Source: a candidate division Hyd24-12 bacterium UBA5074
Lineage (GTDB): Bacteria > Fermentibacterota > Fermentibacteria > Fermentibacterales > Fermentibacteraceae
Direction: 5' to 3'
Assembly: GCA_002414865.1 (NCBI GenBank)
Contig: DIAQ01000111.1
Coordinates: 2,333-27,831 of the forward strand
DNA length: 25,499 nt
The notes under the pieces are model-generated. The model made no database searches, was not told where the DNA came from, and saw only the letters and a program-made list of their open reading frames with translations. The position numbers were made by a program, and so were the translations under genes. Shown one piece after another: positions 16,031 through 22,375 of the stretch. Numbering within the stretch: position 1 is the stretch's first letter; each line of letters begins with the position of its first letter.

Positions 16031-16945
16031 CTATTCCTGGCTCTGGTAGATCATCGGCAGACCGTTCTCCGTGTTGCCGATGATCACGAATGTGGTGTTG
16101 TCTGATTGTGCGAGCTGCGCGGTAACCTCGATCGCCTTCCATGCCAGGAGCTGCTCGGAGATCCCCTGGGAGACGATCTGCTGGTAGTCGGCCACGCCTC
16201 TTGCCTCGATGCGCATCCGCTCGGATTCCAGCTCCTGCGACTGGAGGACATACTCCATGCGCAGGGCCTCCTGCTCGGCCTCCTGCTTGGCCACGATCAC
16301 GTCGCGGAGTGTCTGCGGAAGGTCGATGTTCTCGATGGGAGCCTGCTCCAGGATGATCCCGAGAGGGGCGAGTCTCGATCTGAGGCTGTCCTCCACCTGG
16401 GTGTTCACCAGGCCGCGGCTCATTGTATAGAGGGCTTCGGCATCGTACAGCACGAGGATATCCTTCGTCGTCCTGTTGATGTAGGGCTCGATGAGGATGT
16501 TGTAGTAGTCCGGTCCCACGGTCTGGTAGACGTGGGGGGCCATCGAGGGCTCGAGCCTGAACACGAGGCTCATCGAGAGGTCGACCGTCACGCCCGTCGA
16601 TGTGGAGGCGTTCATCGCCATCCGCTCGGCCTGACGCCGGACCGACATCATGTGCGCGTCGGCCCATGGCAGCTTGGTGTGTAGGCCTTCCGCTATCGGC
16701 TCGTCAAGCACCTTGCCCATGATCGTCATCACGGCGACGTGTCCGGGAGGGACGATGACGAGGCATGACATGAAGAGGAACACGGCGCCTGCAACGATGA
16801 ACAGAGGTGACAGGATGCGTCGTGTCGAGCGACCGTACCCATACGCCTTTATTACGTTGCCGTCATCGTCGTGCCTCTTCCTGGCCGACCCGACCCACCC
16901 CAGGCCGAACAGGAGCAGGACGATGCCGATTATCAGGAGAAACAT
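16031..16945 (-). CDS. SPFH/band 7 (stomatin/prohibitin-like) membrane protein
   Basis: A 304-residue protein with two hydrophobic segments (about 2-20 and 45-65) separated by a basic/acidic loop. Residues 66-250 form a band 7 domain (VPPGHVAVMTIMGKV..., LPWADAH, VDLSMSLVFRLEP) followed by an Ala/Glu/Gln/Arg-rich coiled-coil stretch (KQEAEQEALRMEYVLQSQELESERMRIEARG). Such proteins oligomerise on membranes, organise microdomains or regulate membrane proteases such as FtsH. A NfeD or HflK partner would help decide, but none is seen. GAAGGAGG is well placed before the ATG and lies inside a small hairpin that could hide it. The gene has its own unit between hairpins at 15981 and 16982. The family call is strong; the role is open. 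Confidence 0.87.
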   Translation of the reverse strand: MFLLIIGIVLLLFGLGWVGSARKRHDDDGNVIKAYGYGRSTRRILSPLFIVAGAVFLFMSCLVIVPPGHVAVMTIMGKVLDEPIAEGLHTKLPWADAHMMSVRRQAERMAMNASTSTGVTVDLSMSLVFRLEPSMAPHVYQTVGPDYYNILIEPYINRTTKDILVLYDAEALYTMSRGLVNTQVEDSLRSRLAPLGIILEQAPIENIDLPQTLRDVIVAKQEAEQEALRMEYVLQSQELESERMRIEARGVADYQQIVSQGISEQLLAWKAIEVTAQLAQSDNTTFVIIGNTENGLPMIYQSQE

Positions 16946-16948
16946 GGG

Positions 16949-16967
16949 AACCTCCTTCAGGAGGGTT
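16949..16967 (-). promoter_or_regulatory. Possible Shine-Dalgarno-sequestering hairpin of the SPFH gene
   Basis: On the mRNA sense, CCTCC and GGAGG are separated by TGAA, so the ribosome binding site could pair with an upstream anti-Shine-Dalgarno. Flanking AA/TT could extend the stem with one bulge. The stem is short, and function is inferred. Confidence 0.35.
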
Positions 16968-16981
16968 TGTGCGGGCTGCGC

Positions 16982-17006
16982 GGGCCCTCCCCCCCGGGGA
17001 GGGCCC
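16982..17006 (-). terminator. Terminator-like hairpin after the BNR-repeat gene
   Basis: An 11-bp perfect stem (16982-16992 with 16996-17006) and CCC loop lies 11 bases past the stop of the minus-strand BNR gene and before the SPFH ribosome binding site. It lacks a T-tract but has the right position for termination. Confidence 0.6.
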
Positions 17007-17017
17007 TGCAGGTTCCG

Positions 17018-18031
17018 TCAGCGCACGAGGACCAGCCTGCCGGTCCTGACTCCGTCCGAGTCGGAGACGGTCACGAAATAGACCCCCGCAGGAGCGGGTG
17101 CTCCTTCGAAGATGCCGTCCCATGCCACTTCGTGTCCGCCCGGAGAGAAGCTGCCTGATGCCGGGGTTGCCACGAGGCGGCCCTGGATGTCGTACACCCT
17201 GACCGATACCTCTCCGGCAGAGGCGGTTTCGAAGGCGATCGAGACGCCCGAGAAGGCGGGGCAGGGCCAGATCGAGATTCCGTCGGTCGCGATGGGCTCG
17301 ACTTCGGACCCTCCCACTCCGACTCCGTAGTACCACCGGTAGGTGGCGCCTCCATTGGTGCCGGCGTAGATGAACTGCGAATTACTGATGGCAAGACAGT
17401 TCACGCAGGTCTCGGGGAGCCCGGTGTTGAAGGCTGACCAGCCGGAGCCTCCATCGGTGCTCCTGTAGACCCCCTGCGATCCTGTCCCGAGGTAGACGGT
17501 GGAGGGGGATGAAGGGTCGACAAGCACGCTCTTCACATAGCCGATCGAGCTGGAGACCTTCGTGAAGGATGCTCCGGAGTCTGTCGATCTGAAGATGCCG
17601 CTGCCCGTACCCGCGAAGATGACCGCCGGATTGTCGGGCCGGACTGCGATGGAGTACGGCCAGTTGACTAGCCCGGCAGCCGTGAGCTTCGTCCAGGTGA
17701 CCCCGGAGTCGGTCGTCCTGTAGATGGCGGGCTGGCTGTTCTCGTAGCCGCCGACATACGCCGTACCCGGAGCGCCAGGGCTCAGGGCAAGGCTGTAGAC
17801 ATAGGAGGACGAGGTCCCCAGGGTGTCCCGAGCCCAGGTCGTCCCCCCGTCGGTCGAACGGGAAACAGCCATCCGGTACTGCGAGCTGCTCGAAAGGTAG
17901 AGGGGCCCCGCCGTCCAGTAGCAGTTGGCGGTGGAGGGGTCCGCAACGATTCCGGCACCGTCGGCATAGTACGTGTCGATCTGTGTCCAGACGGAACCTC
18001 CGTCTGTGCTCCTGAAGAGCTCGGCGTTTCC
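17018..18031 (-). pseudogene. 3' part of the BNR-repeat secreted protein, downstream of an in-frame TGA
   Basis: The reading frame continues directly after the TGA at 18034-18032 in the same frame and the same repeat family, beginning GNAELFRSTDGG. Five further Asp-box motifs are seen (STDGGSVW, STDGGTTW, TTDSGVTW, STDSGASF, STDGGSGW), then the C-terminal FlgD-Ig/type-A-like sorting domain (PCPAFSGVSIAFE..., RVYDIQGRLVA, AGVYFVTVS, ending GRLVLVR). The first ATG inside is at 17872, but no ribosome binding site or signal peptide precedes it. It is therefore best read as the detached rear half of the gene starting at 19267. Without it the front half would lose its sorting domain and could not be anchored in the usual way. 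The sequence shows no decay beyond the single stop, so a recent mutation, a sequencing error or UGA readthrough are all possible. Confidence 0.7.
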
Positions 18032-18034
18032 TCA
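18032..18034 (-). other. In-frame TGA interrupting the BNR-repeat gene
   Basis: The codon context is GGT TGA GGA (codon 412 from TTG 19267). A single base change from GGA or CGA would give an uninterrupted protein. Other genes in the window use TGA as a normal stop, so code reassignment is not supported. Confidence 0.8.
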
Positions 18035-19267
18035 ACCGGATCCTTCGAGCGCCAGGATGGTGGCGGGATTCGCCGGGTCGAATACGATGCCGCAGAAGTC
18101 CCCGCAGGAGAGGGGCATCGTCAGGGGAGTCCAGGCGGCTCCGTAGTTGGTGGACTTCCACACGCCGGCCCCCTGCATCTGCTTGAAGACCAGGGACTGC
18201 TGCGAGGGGGCCACCGCGATGGCCATATCCCTGCCAACCACGAGACCGCTGTTAGACAGAGTCCAGCTCGAGGCGGTGTTGACGCTCCTGAAGAATCCGG
18301 CTGTGCTGCCGGTGAAGGCTTTCGTCTGATCTCCCGAATGGGCGACCACGTCGCACAGCCCGGTGCCGGTGATTCCGGAGGTGGATGTCGTCCAGGAGGC
18401 GCCTGCGTTCGTGCTGCGGTGCACGCCGTTGTATCCGCCGGCGATGACGATGTCGGAGTTGGCCGGCGAGAAGGTCAGGCTGTAGTTGTAGACGGTGCTG
18501 GAGACGTCGCTCCAGCTGGTGCCGCCATCCGTGGAGCGCCAGATGCCATACAGCGTTCCCAGGAGGACGATGGATGGATTGGTGGGATGGACCGCCACCG
18601 AATAGGCGTAGTACTCGGACGAGCATCCGGAGGGGGTGACCTCGGTGAAGCTGACCCCTCCGTCGGTGGATCTGAACAGTTTCGGGGCATATGTGGAGGA
18701 GCTGTAGAGGTAGCCGCAGACATAGATCGTCTGGGGATTGGATTCGCTGACCGCGATCCCGTATCCGTAGGAAGTGTCGGATGTGTTGATCAGAGGGAGA
18801 TATGTCCAGCTGGCCCCGCCGTCCGTGCTCTTGCAGAAGGTCATCTGCCAGTTCGTGCCGTTGTACCTGTACGCGGCGGCATAGACTGTCTGGGGGTTGG
18901 TGGGATGCGGCGCTATGTCGTTGAAGATGGTGTTGGCCTGGTAGACCGAGCTCCAGGAAGCCCCTCCGTTCGTGGAGTAGTAGAAGTAGCTGGATGCTCC
19001 GCACATGAGGGTGCCGCTCGGGTTCATGGCGAGAGAATAGGGGGAGCCGTTGAAGGTGCCGGCCATGTTCCATGTGAGACCGAGATCATCCGACCGCATG
19101 ACCTTTGCGGGCGATGATCCGGAAAGCGCAAAGATCACATCCGGATCGACCGTGGATTGGGCCAGGTACGAGATCTGGCCGCCTTCCGGGCCCACCGACT
19201 CCCAGTCGGCCGACAGCGGGGGCGACAGGAGCAGGAGGAGAAGGAATACCCAGCAGCCTCTGTTCAA
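18032..19267 (-). CDS. BNR/Asp-box repeat secreted protein, N-terminal part ending at an in-frame TGA
   Basis: A 411-residue open part. TTG 19267 is chosen as start because GGGAGGG lies just upstream and the protein then begins with a clean signal peptide (MNRGCWVFLLLLLLSPPLSA); the longer frame from 19318 puts 17 charged residues before it. The mature part contains at least eight Asp-box repeats (STNGGASW, STDGGASW, STDGGVSF, STDGGTSW and variants), typical of multi-bladed propellers of the sortilin/BNR/YCF48 type. TVDPDVIFALSGS and similar linkers (HPTNPQTVYAA) are seen between them. These occur in secreted FCB proteins that end in a sorting domain, but here the frame stops at TGA 18034-18032 after GSG. 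The intended product was probably 749 residues. It is divergent from the GRAM-like gene. Function is unknown; there is no catalytic sialidase arginine triad. Confidence 0.75.
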   Translation of the reverse strand: MNRGCWVFLLLLLLSPPLSADWESVGPEGGQISYLAQSTVDPDVIFALSGSSPAKVMRSDDLGLTWNMAGTFNGSPYSLAMNPSGTLMCGASSYFYYSTNGGASWSSVYQANTIFNDIAPHPTNPQTVYAAAYRYNGTNWQMTFCKSTDGGASWTYLPLINTSDTSYGYGIAVSESNPQTIYVCGYLYSSSTYAPKLFRSTDGGVSFTEVTPSGCSSEYYAYSVAVHPTNPSIVLLGTLYGIWRSTDGGTSWSDVSSTVYNYSLTFSPANSDIVIAGGYNGVHRSTNAGASWTTSTSGITGTGLCDVVAHSGDQTKAFTGSTAGFFRSVNTASSWTLSNSGLVVGRDMAIAVAPSQQSLVFKQMQGAGVWKSTNYGAAWTPLTMPLSCGDFCGIVFDPANPATILALEGSG

Positions 19268-19422
19268 GCGAGCCCTCCCTTCGCTTTCCAGATACCGGTC
19301 AAGACCTGTGGCACGCATGGAACATATCGACGCTCCAGCGGGGGCGGGAGTGTGCGCCTGAGCCCGGGGGGCTATCTTACGACCTTCATGGGAGCTGCGG
19401 GAGACAATCGGAGGGAGAGAGC

Positions 19423-19833
19423 ATGGCGAGGTTCGTACCCGAGATGAACGAAAGGCTGCTGTTGAAGAGCTCCTTCATGATGCCGCAGGGCGGAGTGAAG
19501 ATCCAGATACCGGTGTCGGCTCCATTGTACCTGACGAGCAGACGGGTCGTCTACGAGGACTTCGGGAAGTGGGCATTCCTGCGGTCGCAGATGGGGCTCC
19601 TCCCGATGCTCCTCATGAAGGGCAGGCTCCGGGAGATGCCGCTGGGGAGCCTGAGGATATCGCGGGGGAGATACGGCCGCAACTCGAAGATGACCCTCCT
19701 GAAGTCGACGGACGGCGGAGAGGCGCTGCTGGGAGGCTTCGACAAGACGGTCAAGCGACTGAGGGATGCCCTTCTGGACGGCGGGATAGGCCTGGTCGAG
19801 CTGGCTCCGGAGGAGTGGGAAGTCAGGGCCTGA
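19423..19833 (+). CDS. GRAM/bacterial PH-like domain protein
   Basis: A 136-residue protein. ATG 19423 follows GGAGGGAGA; the longer frame upstream overlaps the divergent BNR gene and looks non-coding. The order NERLLLKSSFMM, APLYLTSRRVVYEDF, REMPLGSLRISRGRYG, KMTLLKSTDGGEALLGGFD and a C-terminal helix (KTVKRLRDALLD) is the strand/turn/helix order of GRAM and bacterial PH domains. In these, the segment LxLTxxRxVxE is the most recognisable part. Such domains bind lipids or act as protein-interaction modules at the membrane. There is no signal peptide or clear transmembrane segment. It is transcribed divergently from the BNR gene, and its 3' end overlaps the convergent PF03013 gene by 11 bases. 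Role unknown. Confidence 0.65.
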   Translation: MARFVPEMNERLLLKSSFMMPQGGVKIQIPVSAPLYLTSRRVVYEDFGKWAFLRSQMGLLPMLLMKGRLREMPLGSLRISRGRYGRNSKMTLLKSTDGGEALLGGFDKTVKRLRDALLDGGIGLVELAPEEWEVRA

Positions 19834-20257
19834 CCCCGGACCGCGACTCCGGCTGCAGACCCTCGGGCCAGACGTAAGGCAGGTCATCCGGCTCCCTCCA
19901 GCCATACTTCCCGTAGAACGCGGGATCCTTCCTCAGCAGGTTCGATCTGTGAGAGGCGTGGAAGGCCGGTTCGCCCAGCCAGGGCGGCATCCGGACCGGA
20001 CGGACCGCGCGGGCCAGGGGCATGCGGTTGACGAATCCGCGATTCCTCCACTCCCGGATGCAGGCGTTCATATAGAGCCGCAGAGCCCCTTCGCTGCCCC
20101 TCCACATCAGGACGGCGGGATGATGGACCCATCCTCCGGATCCGCGTGCGAGCGCGTTCAATATCTGGAGGGCCTCGACGCGCTGCTTGCCAAGCCTTCG
20201 GCTGTCGAGGCATCGGGCCGATTCCTCGAATCCGGGATAGGGGAGGAATGTATTCGT
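19823..20257 (-). CDS. PF03013-type pyrimidine dimer DNA glycosylase-like protein, apparent ACG start
   Basis: The clear conserved core contains RRLGKQRVEALQIL, GWVHHPAVLMWRG, PPWLGEPAFHASHRSNLLRKDP and DDLPYVWP. This matches the PF03013/MSMEG_6728-like family, which is related by annotation to T4 endonuclease V but is poorly characterised. Residues upstream of the first conventional start (TTG 20161) continue in frame as TNTFLPYPGFEESARCLDSRRLGKQ. That is the family's own N-terminus with ACG exactly where the initiator ATG should be (20257-20255). From there the protein is 144 residues, a normal length. The TTG would cut off the conserved RLGKQR helix. No ATG, GTG or TTG exists between 20257 and the upstream stop at 20279, and no Shine-Dalgarno is seen. 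It lies 21 bases after the pseudoprotease stop, so coupled ACG initiation, a start-codon mutation or a sequencing error are possible. Confidence 0.72.
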   Translation of the reverse strand, partial: TNTFLPYPGFEESARCLDSRRLGKQRVEALQILNALARGSGGWVHHPAVLMWRGSEGALRLYMNACIREWRNRGFVNRMPLARAVRPVRMPPWLGEPAFHASHRSNLLRKDPAFYGKYGWREPDDLPYVWPEGLQPESRSGVRP

Positions 20258-20278
20258 CGAAGGACCGCCGGCGGGCGG

Positions 20279-21148
20279 TCAGCGGAGAGGAGGGAGCCGG
20301 AGCGTCCTGGTTTCGCCCCGTGACCAGACGAGCGCTTCGAGGCTGTCCACGGCGGAGATCAGAAGCCCTCTGAGCGTTTCCGGATGATAGACCCGGAAGC
20401 TGTCGACCTCCGTCACGAGGTCGCCGGGTCTCAGGCCGCATTCGCATGCCACGCTGCCGTCGTCGACGGCCACTATGAGGATCCCGGAGGGTCGCTCGCC
20501 GTCGTTGATCGAGGAGAAGGAGGTGGCCGTGACGCCGAAGGAGGTCTCGGCCCGCCACCTGTTCCTCGTGGTCAGATCGGCCCACACCGCCCACATGGAC
20601 GACGGGATCATCGCCAGGTAGTCGACGCTCGTGCCGGGGCGGTTCTCCATGCTGCAGCTCACGATGCCCCGGATGAGGCCGAGGAGGTTGCCATCCGAGT
20701 CGAAGGCGGCTGCACCCATCAGGCCGTCCATGCTGGGCGCCGCGATGAGCACGGCCCCGTCTCCGTACTGACGGATGATCCGTCCTCCTATCGAGACCGC
20801 GCCCGTGACCCCCTGTCCAACGAGACGGATGGGCGAATCCTCTTCCGGGAATACTCCGGAGGGGGGGGACCAGGAGTCGAAGGGATGCCCGGAAAAGGCC
20901 AGGATGGCCAGACCCAGGTCGTCGCTGAAGAAGATCGTATCGGGCTCGAGGAGATCTCCGTCGATTTCCACGATGGGCGGGGCCTCGGGGCCGGCGAAAG
21001 CGCTCAGCGTCACGACGTGCCTGCTCGAGATGGCCACGCCGGCCGACAGCTCCGTCACGCCCGGAGAGCCTTCGCGGCGGATCGTCACGACGGAGGACCC
21101 GTCTCCCGCGGCAAGGAGCGCCGCGATTGCCATCCAGACGGAGAGCAT
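20279..21148 (-). CDS. HtrA-like pseudoprotease with PDZ domain
   Basis: A 289-residue protein (ATG 21148; GTG 21151 is an alternative), with an N-terminal hydrophobic signal or anchor segment. Residues about 20-180 follow the trypsin/HtrA fold: AISSRHVVTLSAF where active enzymes have ISxRHVLTAAHC, DDLGLAIL at the Asp position, and MDGLMGAAAF where GDSGGPLF is expected. The catalytic His and Ser are therefore both replaced, although the Asp remains. A PDZ domain (about 215-285; ACECGLRPGDLVTEVDSFRVYHPETLRGLL) ends the protein. It should be exported or periplasmic. The stop of the anti-sigma gene lies 4 bases before the ATG, so it belongs to the sigma/anti-sigma operon. A sensor or scaffold role in sigma control is attractive, since DegS in E. 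coli is an HtrA-PDZ protein acting in sigmaE signalling; here no cleavage is expected. This is inference. Confidence 0.78.
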   Translation of the reverse strand: MLSVWMAIAALLAAGDGSSVVTIRREGSPGVTELSAGVAISSRHVVTLSAFAGPEAPPIVEIDGDLLEPDTIFFSDDLGLAILAFSGHPFDSWSPPSGVFPEEDSPIRLVGQGVTGAVSIGGRIIRQYGDGAVLIAAPSMDGLMGAAAFDSDGNLLGLIRGIVSCSMENRPGTSVDYLAMIPSSMWAVWADLTTRNRWRAETSFGVTATSFSSINDGERPSGILIVAVDDGSVACECGLRPGDLVTEVDSFRVYHPETLRGLLISAVDSLEALVWSRGETRTLRLPPLR

Positions 21149-21152
21149 CACC

Positions 21153-21608
21153 CTAGAAGCTGATCAGGCTTGCCGGCCTGGCATAGGCCGCCAGGGGGGC
21201 TGTTGTGACCGTGTACTTGAGGGATCCTTCGGCTGCGAAGATGACCTTGTCGGCGGCCTGCCGGACGGCTGGCGCGGGCTGATGCCCGGTTCCCGCGGCG
21301 ATTCCTATGACTATCATGACCGCGGCGACGAAGGGGATCGCTATGGCGAGGCGGTGCCAGCGCACGGGTCTGTGGATCTTCTCGAGGGGCTCGGCTGCGA
21401 GTCGCCGGCGGATCTTCGCTTCGAGATCCTGAGGGGGCTCGGGCCTGGAAATCTGGCGAAGGACCGACTGCAGGTCGCGGCTCATGGCCATGGCCTTCCG
21501 GCACCGCGCACAGCCGGAGAGGTGGAAGTGGAGCATCTGCTGCTCCTCGCGGGTGGCCTCGCCGTCGAGAACGGAGCTCATCAGGCCGGTTGCTCTGCTG
21601 CAGTTCAT
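21153..21608 (-). CDS. Zinc-finger (zf-HC2) anti-sigma factor
   Basis: A 151-residue membrane-anchored anti-sigma factor. The cytosolic N-terminus holds the zinc-binding set: the early Cys of MNCSRA and HLSGCARC (H-x3-C-x2-C) near residues 29-36. A linker rich in Arg/Lys follows, then one transmembrane helix (about 86-104) and an outer domain of about 45 residues. The ATG at 21608 overlaps the sigma factor stop (ATGA), with GGGAG eight bases before it, so the two are made in step as expected for a cognate pair. TTG 21614 would start two residues earlier but is less likely. The short outer domain has no known sensor fold. It probably holds the ECF sigma factor at the membrane until an envelope signal releases it. 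Confidence 0.85.
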   Translation of the reverse strand: MNCSRATGLMSSVLDGEATREEQQMLHFHLSGCARCRKAMAMSRDLQSVLRQISRPEPPQDLEAKIRRRLAAEPLEKIHRPVRWHRLAIAIPFVAAVMIVIGIAAGTGHQPAPAVRQAADKVIFAAEGSLKYTVTTAPLAAYARPASLISF

Positions 21609-22198
21609 TTCCAACGCTCCCAGGCTTCGCTCAGGGATTCCCTGAGCAGCGCCCTCGCCCTGTTGATGCGGGATTTGACTGTTCCGATCCTCACGTGGAG
21701 GACTTCAGCTATCTCTTCGTAGGCCAGCTGCTGGTCCTCCCTGAGCAGGAACGGCTCCCTGTAATGTGGCGGGAGCTTGTCGATGGCCTCCTCGAGGGAT
21801 GCCTTCAGCTCGCGCCTGCCGGCTTCGTAATGAGGCGCCGTGGAGAGGCCTCCGGCCAGGTTGACGCTGTCGAGCGGGACCTGCACCCAGCGGGATCTCC
21901 TTCGCCATTCCTTCTTCGCGAGGTTGCTGGCTATGGTGAAGATCCAGGTGACGAGCGGGCGCGAGGTATCGTAGTGCTCGCGGTATTTGTGCACCCGGCA
22001 GAAGGTCACCTGGAGGAGTTCCTCGGCTTCGTCTTCGTTTCCCAGCATGCGGATGAGCAGGGAATACACGGGCCCCTGGAACCTGCGGATTATCTCGGTG
22101 AAGGCGGCTTCGTCGCCCTGACAGAGCGCGGTCATGAGCTCGGCGTCGTCCCTGCTGTCGGGTTGAGCCCTTCTGCCGCGAACCAGTCTGACGGCCAC
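21605..22198 (-). CDS. ECF-family RNA polymerase sigma factor
   Basis: A 197-residue sigma70-family ECF factor, with GTG 22198 chosen because GGAGGTG lies 5-6 bases before it and homologs start there. Region 2 is clear (DDAELMTALCQGDEAAFTEIIRRFQ..., DEAEELLQVTF, PLVTWIFTIASNLAKKEWRRR). Region 4 is equally clear (LPPHYREPFLLREDQQLAYEEIAEVLHVRIGTVKSRINRARALLRE), a helix-turn-helix that reads -35 elements. No additional domains are present. It is translationally coupled to a zinc-finger anti-sigma gene. Upstream of the GTG, on the coding strand, a perfect TATAAT is preceded at 17 bases by GGAACA, a motif typical of ECF -35 elements, so autoregulation is possible. Its regulon is not known. Confidence 0.9.
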   Translation of the reverse strand: MAVRLVRGRRAQPDSRDDAELMTALCQGDEAAFTEIIRRFQGPVYSLLIRMLGNEDEAEELLQVTFCRVHKYREHYDTSRPLVTWIFTIASNLAKKEWRRRSRWVQVPLDSVNLAGGLSTAPHYEAGRRELKASLEEAIDKLPPHYREPFLLREDQQLAYEEIAEVLHVRIGTVKSRINRARALLRESLSEAWERWK

Positions 22199-22234
22199 TA
22201 TGGCACCTCCGGTATGATGAACTGCCCTACAGGC

Positions 22235-22263
22235 ATTATACCGAAGCCCCACCCCGTTGTTCC
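22235..22263 (-). promoter_or_regulatory. Putative promoter of the sigma/anti-sigma operon with ECF-like -35
   Basis: On the minus strand, GGAACA (22263-22258), a 17-base spacer and a perfect TATAAT (22240-22235) lie 36 bases upstream of the GTG start. GGAAC is the hallmark of many ECF -35 elements, whereas the -10 is a housekeeping match. Either mixed housekeeping use or autoregulation could apply. Confidence 0.5.
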
Positions 22264-22269
22264 AGCCCA

Positions 22270-22351
22270 CCCGCATGCGGAGCATGCGGGCAACTGCCAG
22301 CAGGCTTCAGGAGCCGCTGGCGCTCCTTCGACCGCATGCGGAGGAGCCTGC
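22270..22351 (-). terminator. Hairpin-rich end of the Mg-transport operon
   Basis: The stretch between the NRAMP-related gene stop (22376) and the sigma promoter contains several inverted repeats: a perfect 9-bp stem (22270-22278 with 22282-22290), a 7-bp pair (22300-22306 with 22345-22351) enclosing a 6-bp hairpin (22309-22314 with 22322-22327), and the palindrome CCGCATGCGG seen at both 22271 and 22332. It is well placed to end the upstream operon, although there is no T-tract. Confidence 0.45.
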
Positions 22352-22375
22352 GTCGGGAGCATCCGCCTCTCTTCC

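Noticed and set aside
18032..18034. UGA reassigned to glycine (as in code 25) because the interrupted codon may have been GGA
   Set aside because: Several well-supported genes in the window end at TGA exactly where their families end (NlpC/P60, cupin, LeuC-like, sigma factor), so TGA is a real stop here.
18032..18034. Selenocysteine codon in the BNR-repeat protein
   Set aside because: The site lies in a repeat linker with no redox motif, and no convincing SECIS hairpin was seen just downstream.
17382..18161. Frameshift as the cause of the BNR gene interruption, with this frame as the middle part
   Set aside because: The sequence on both sides of the TGA is in the same frame and shows Asp-box motifs; this frame is Arg/Leu-rich and lacks them.
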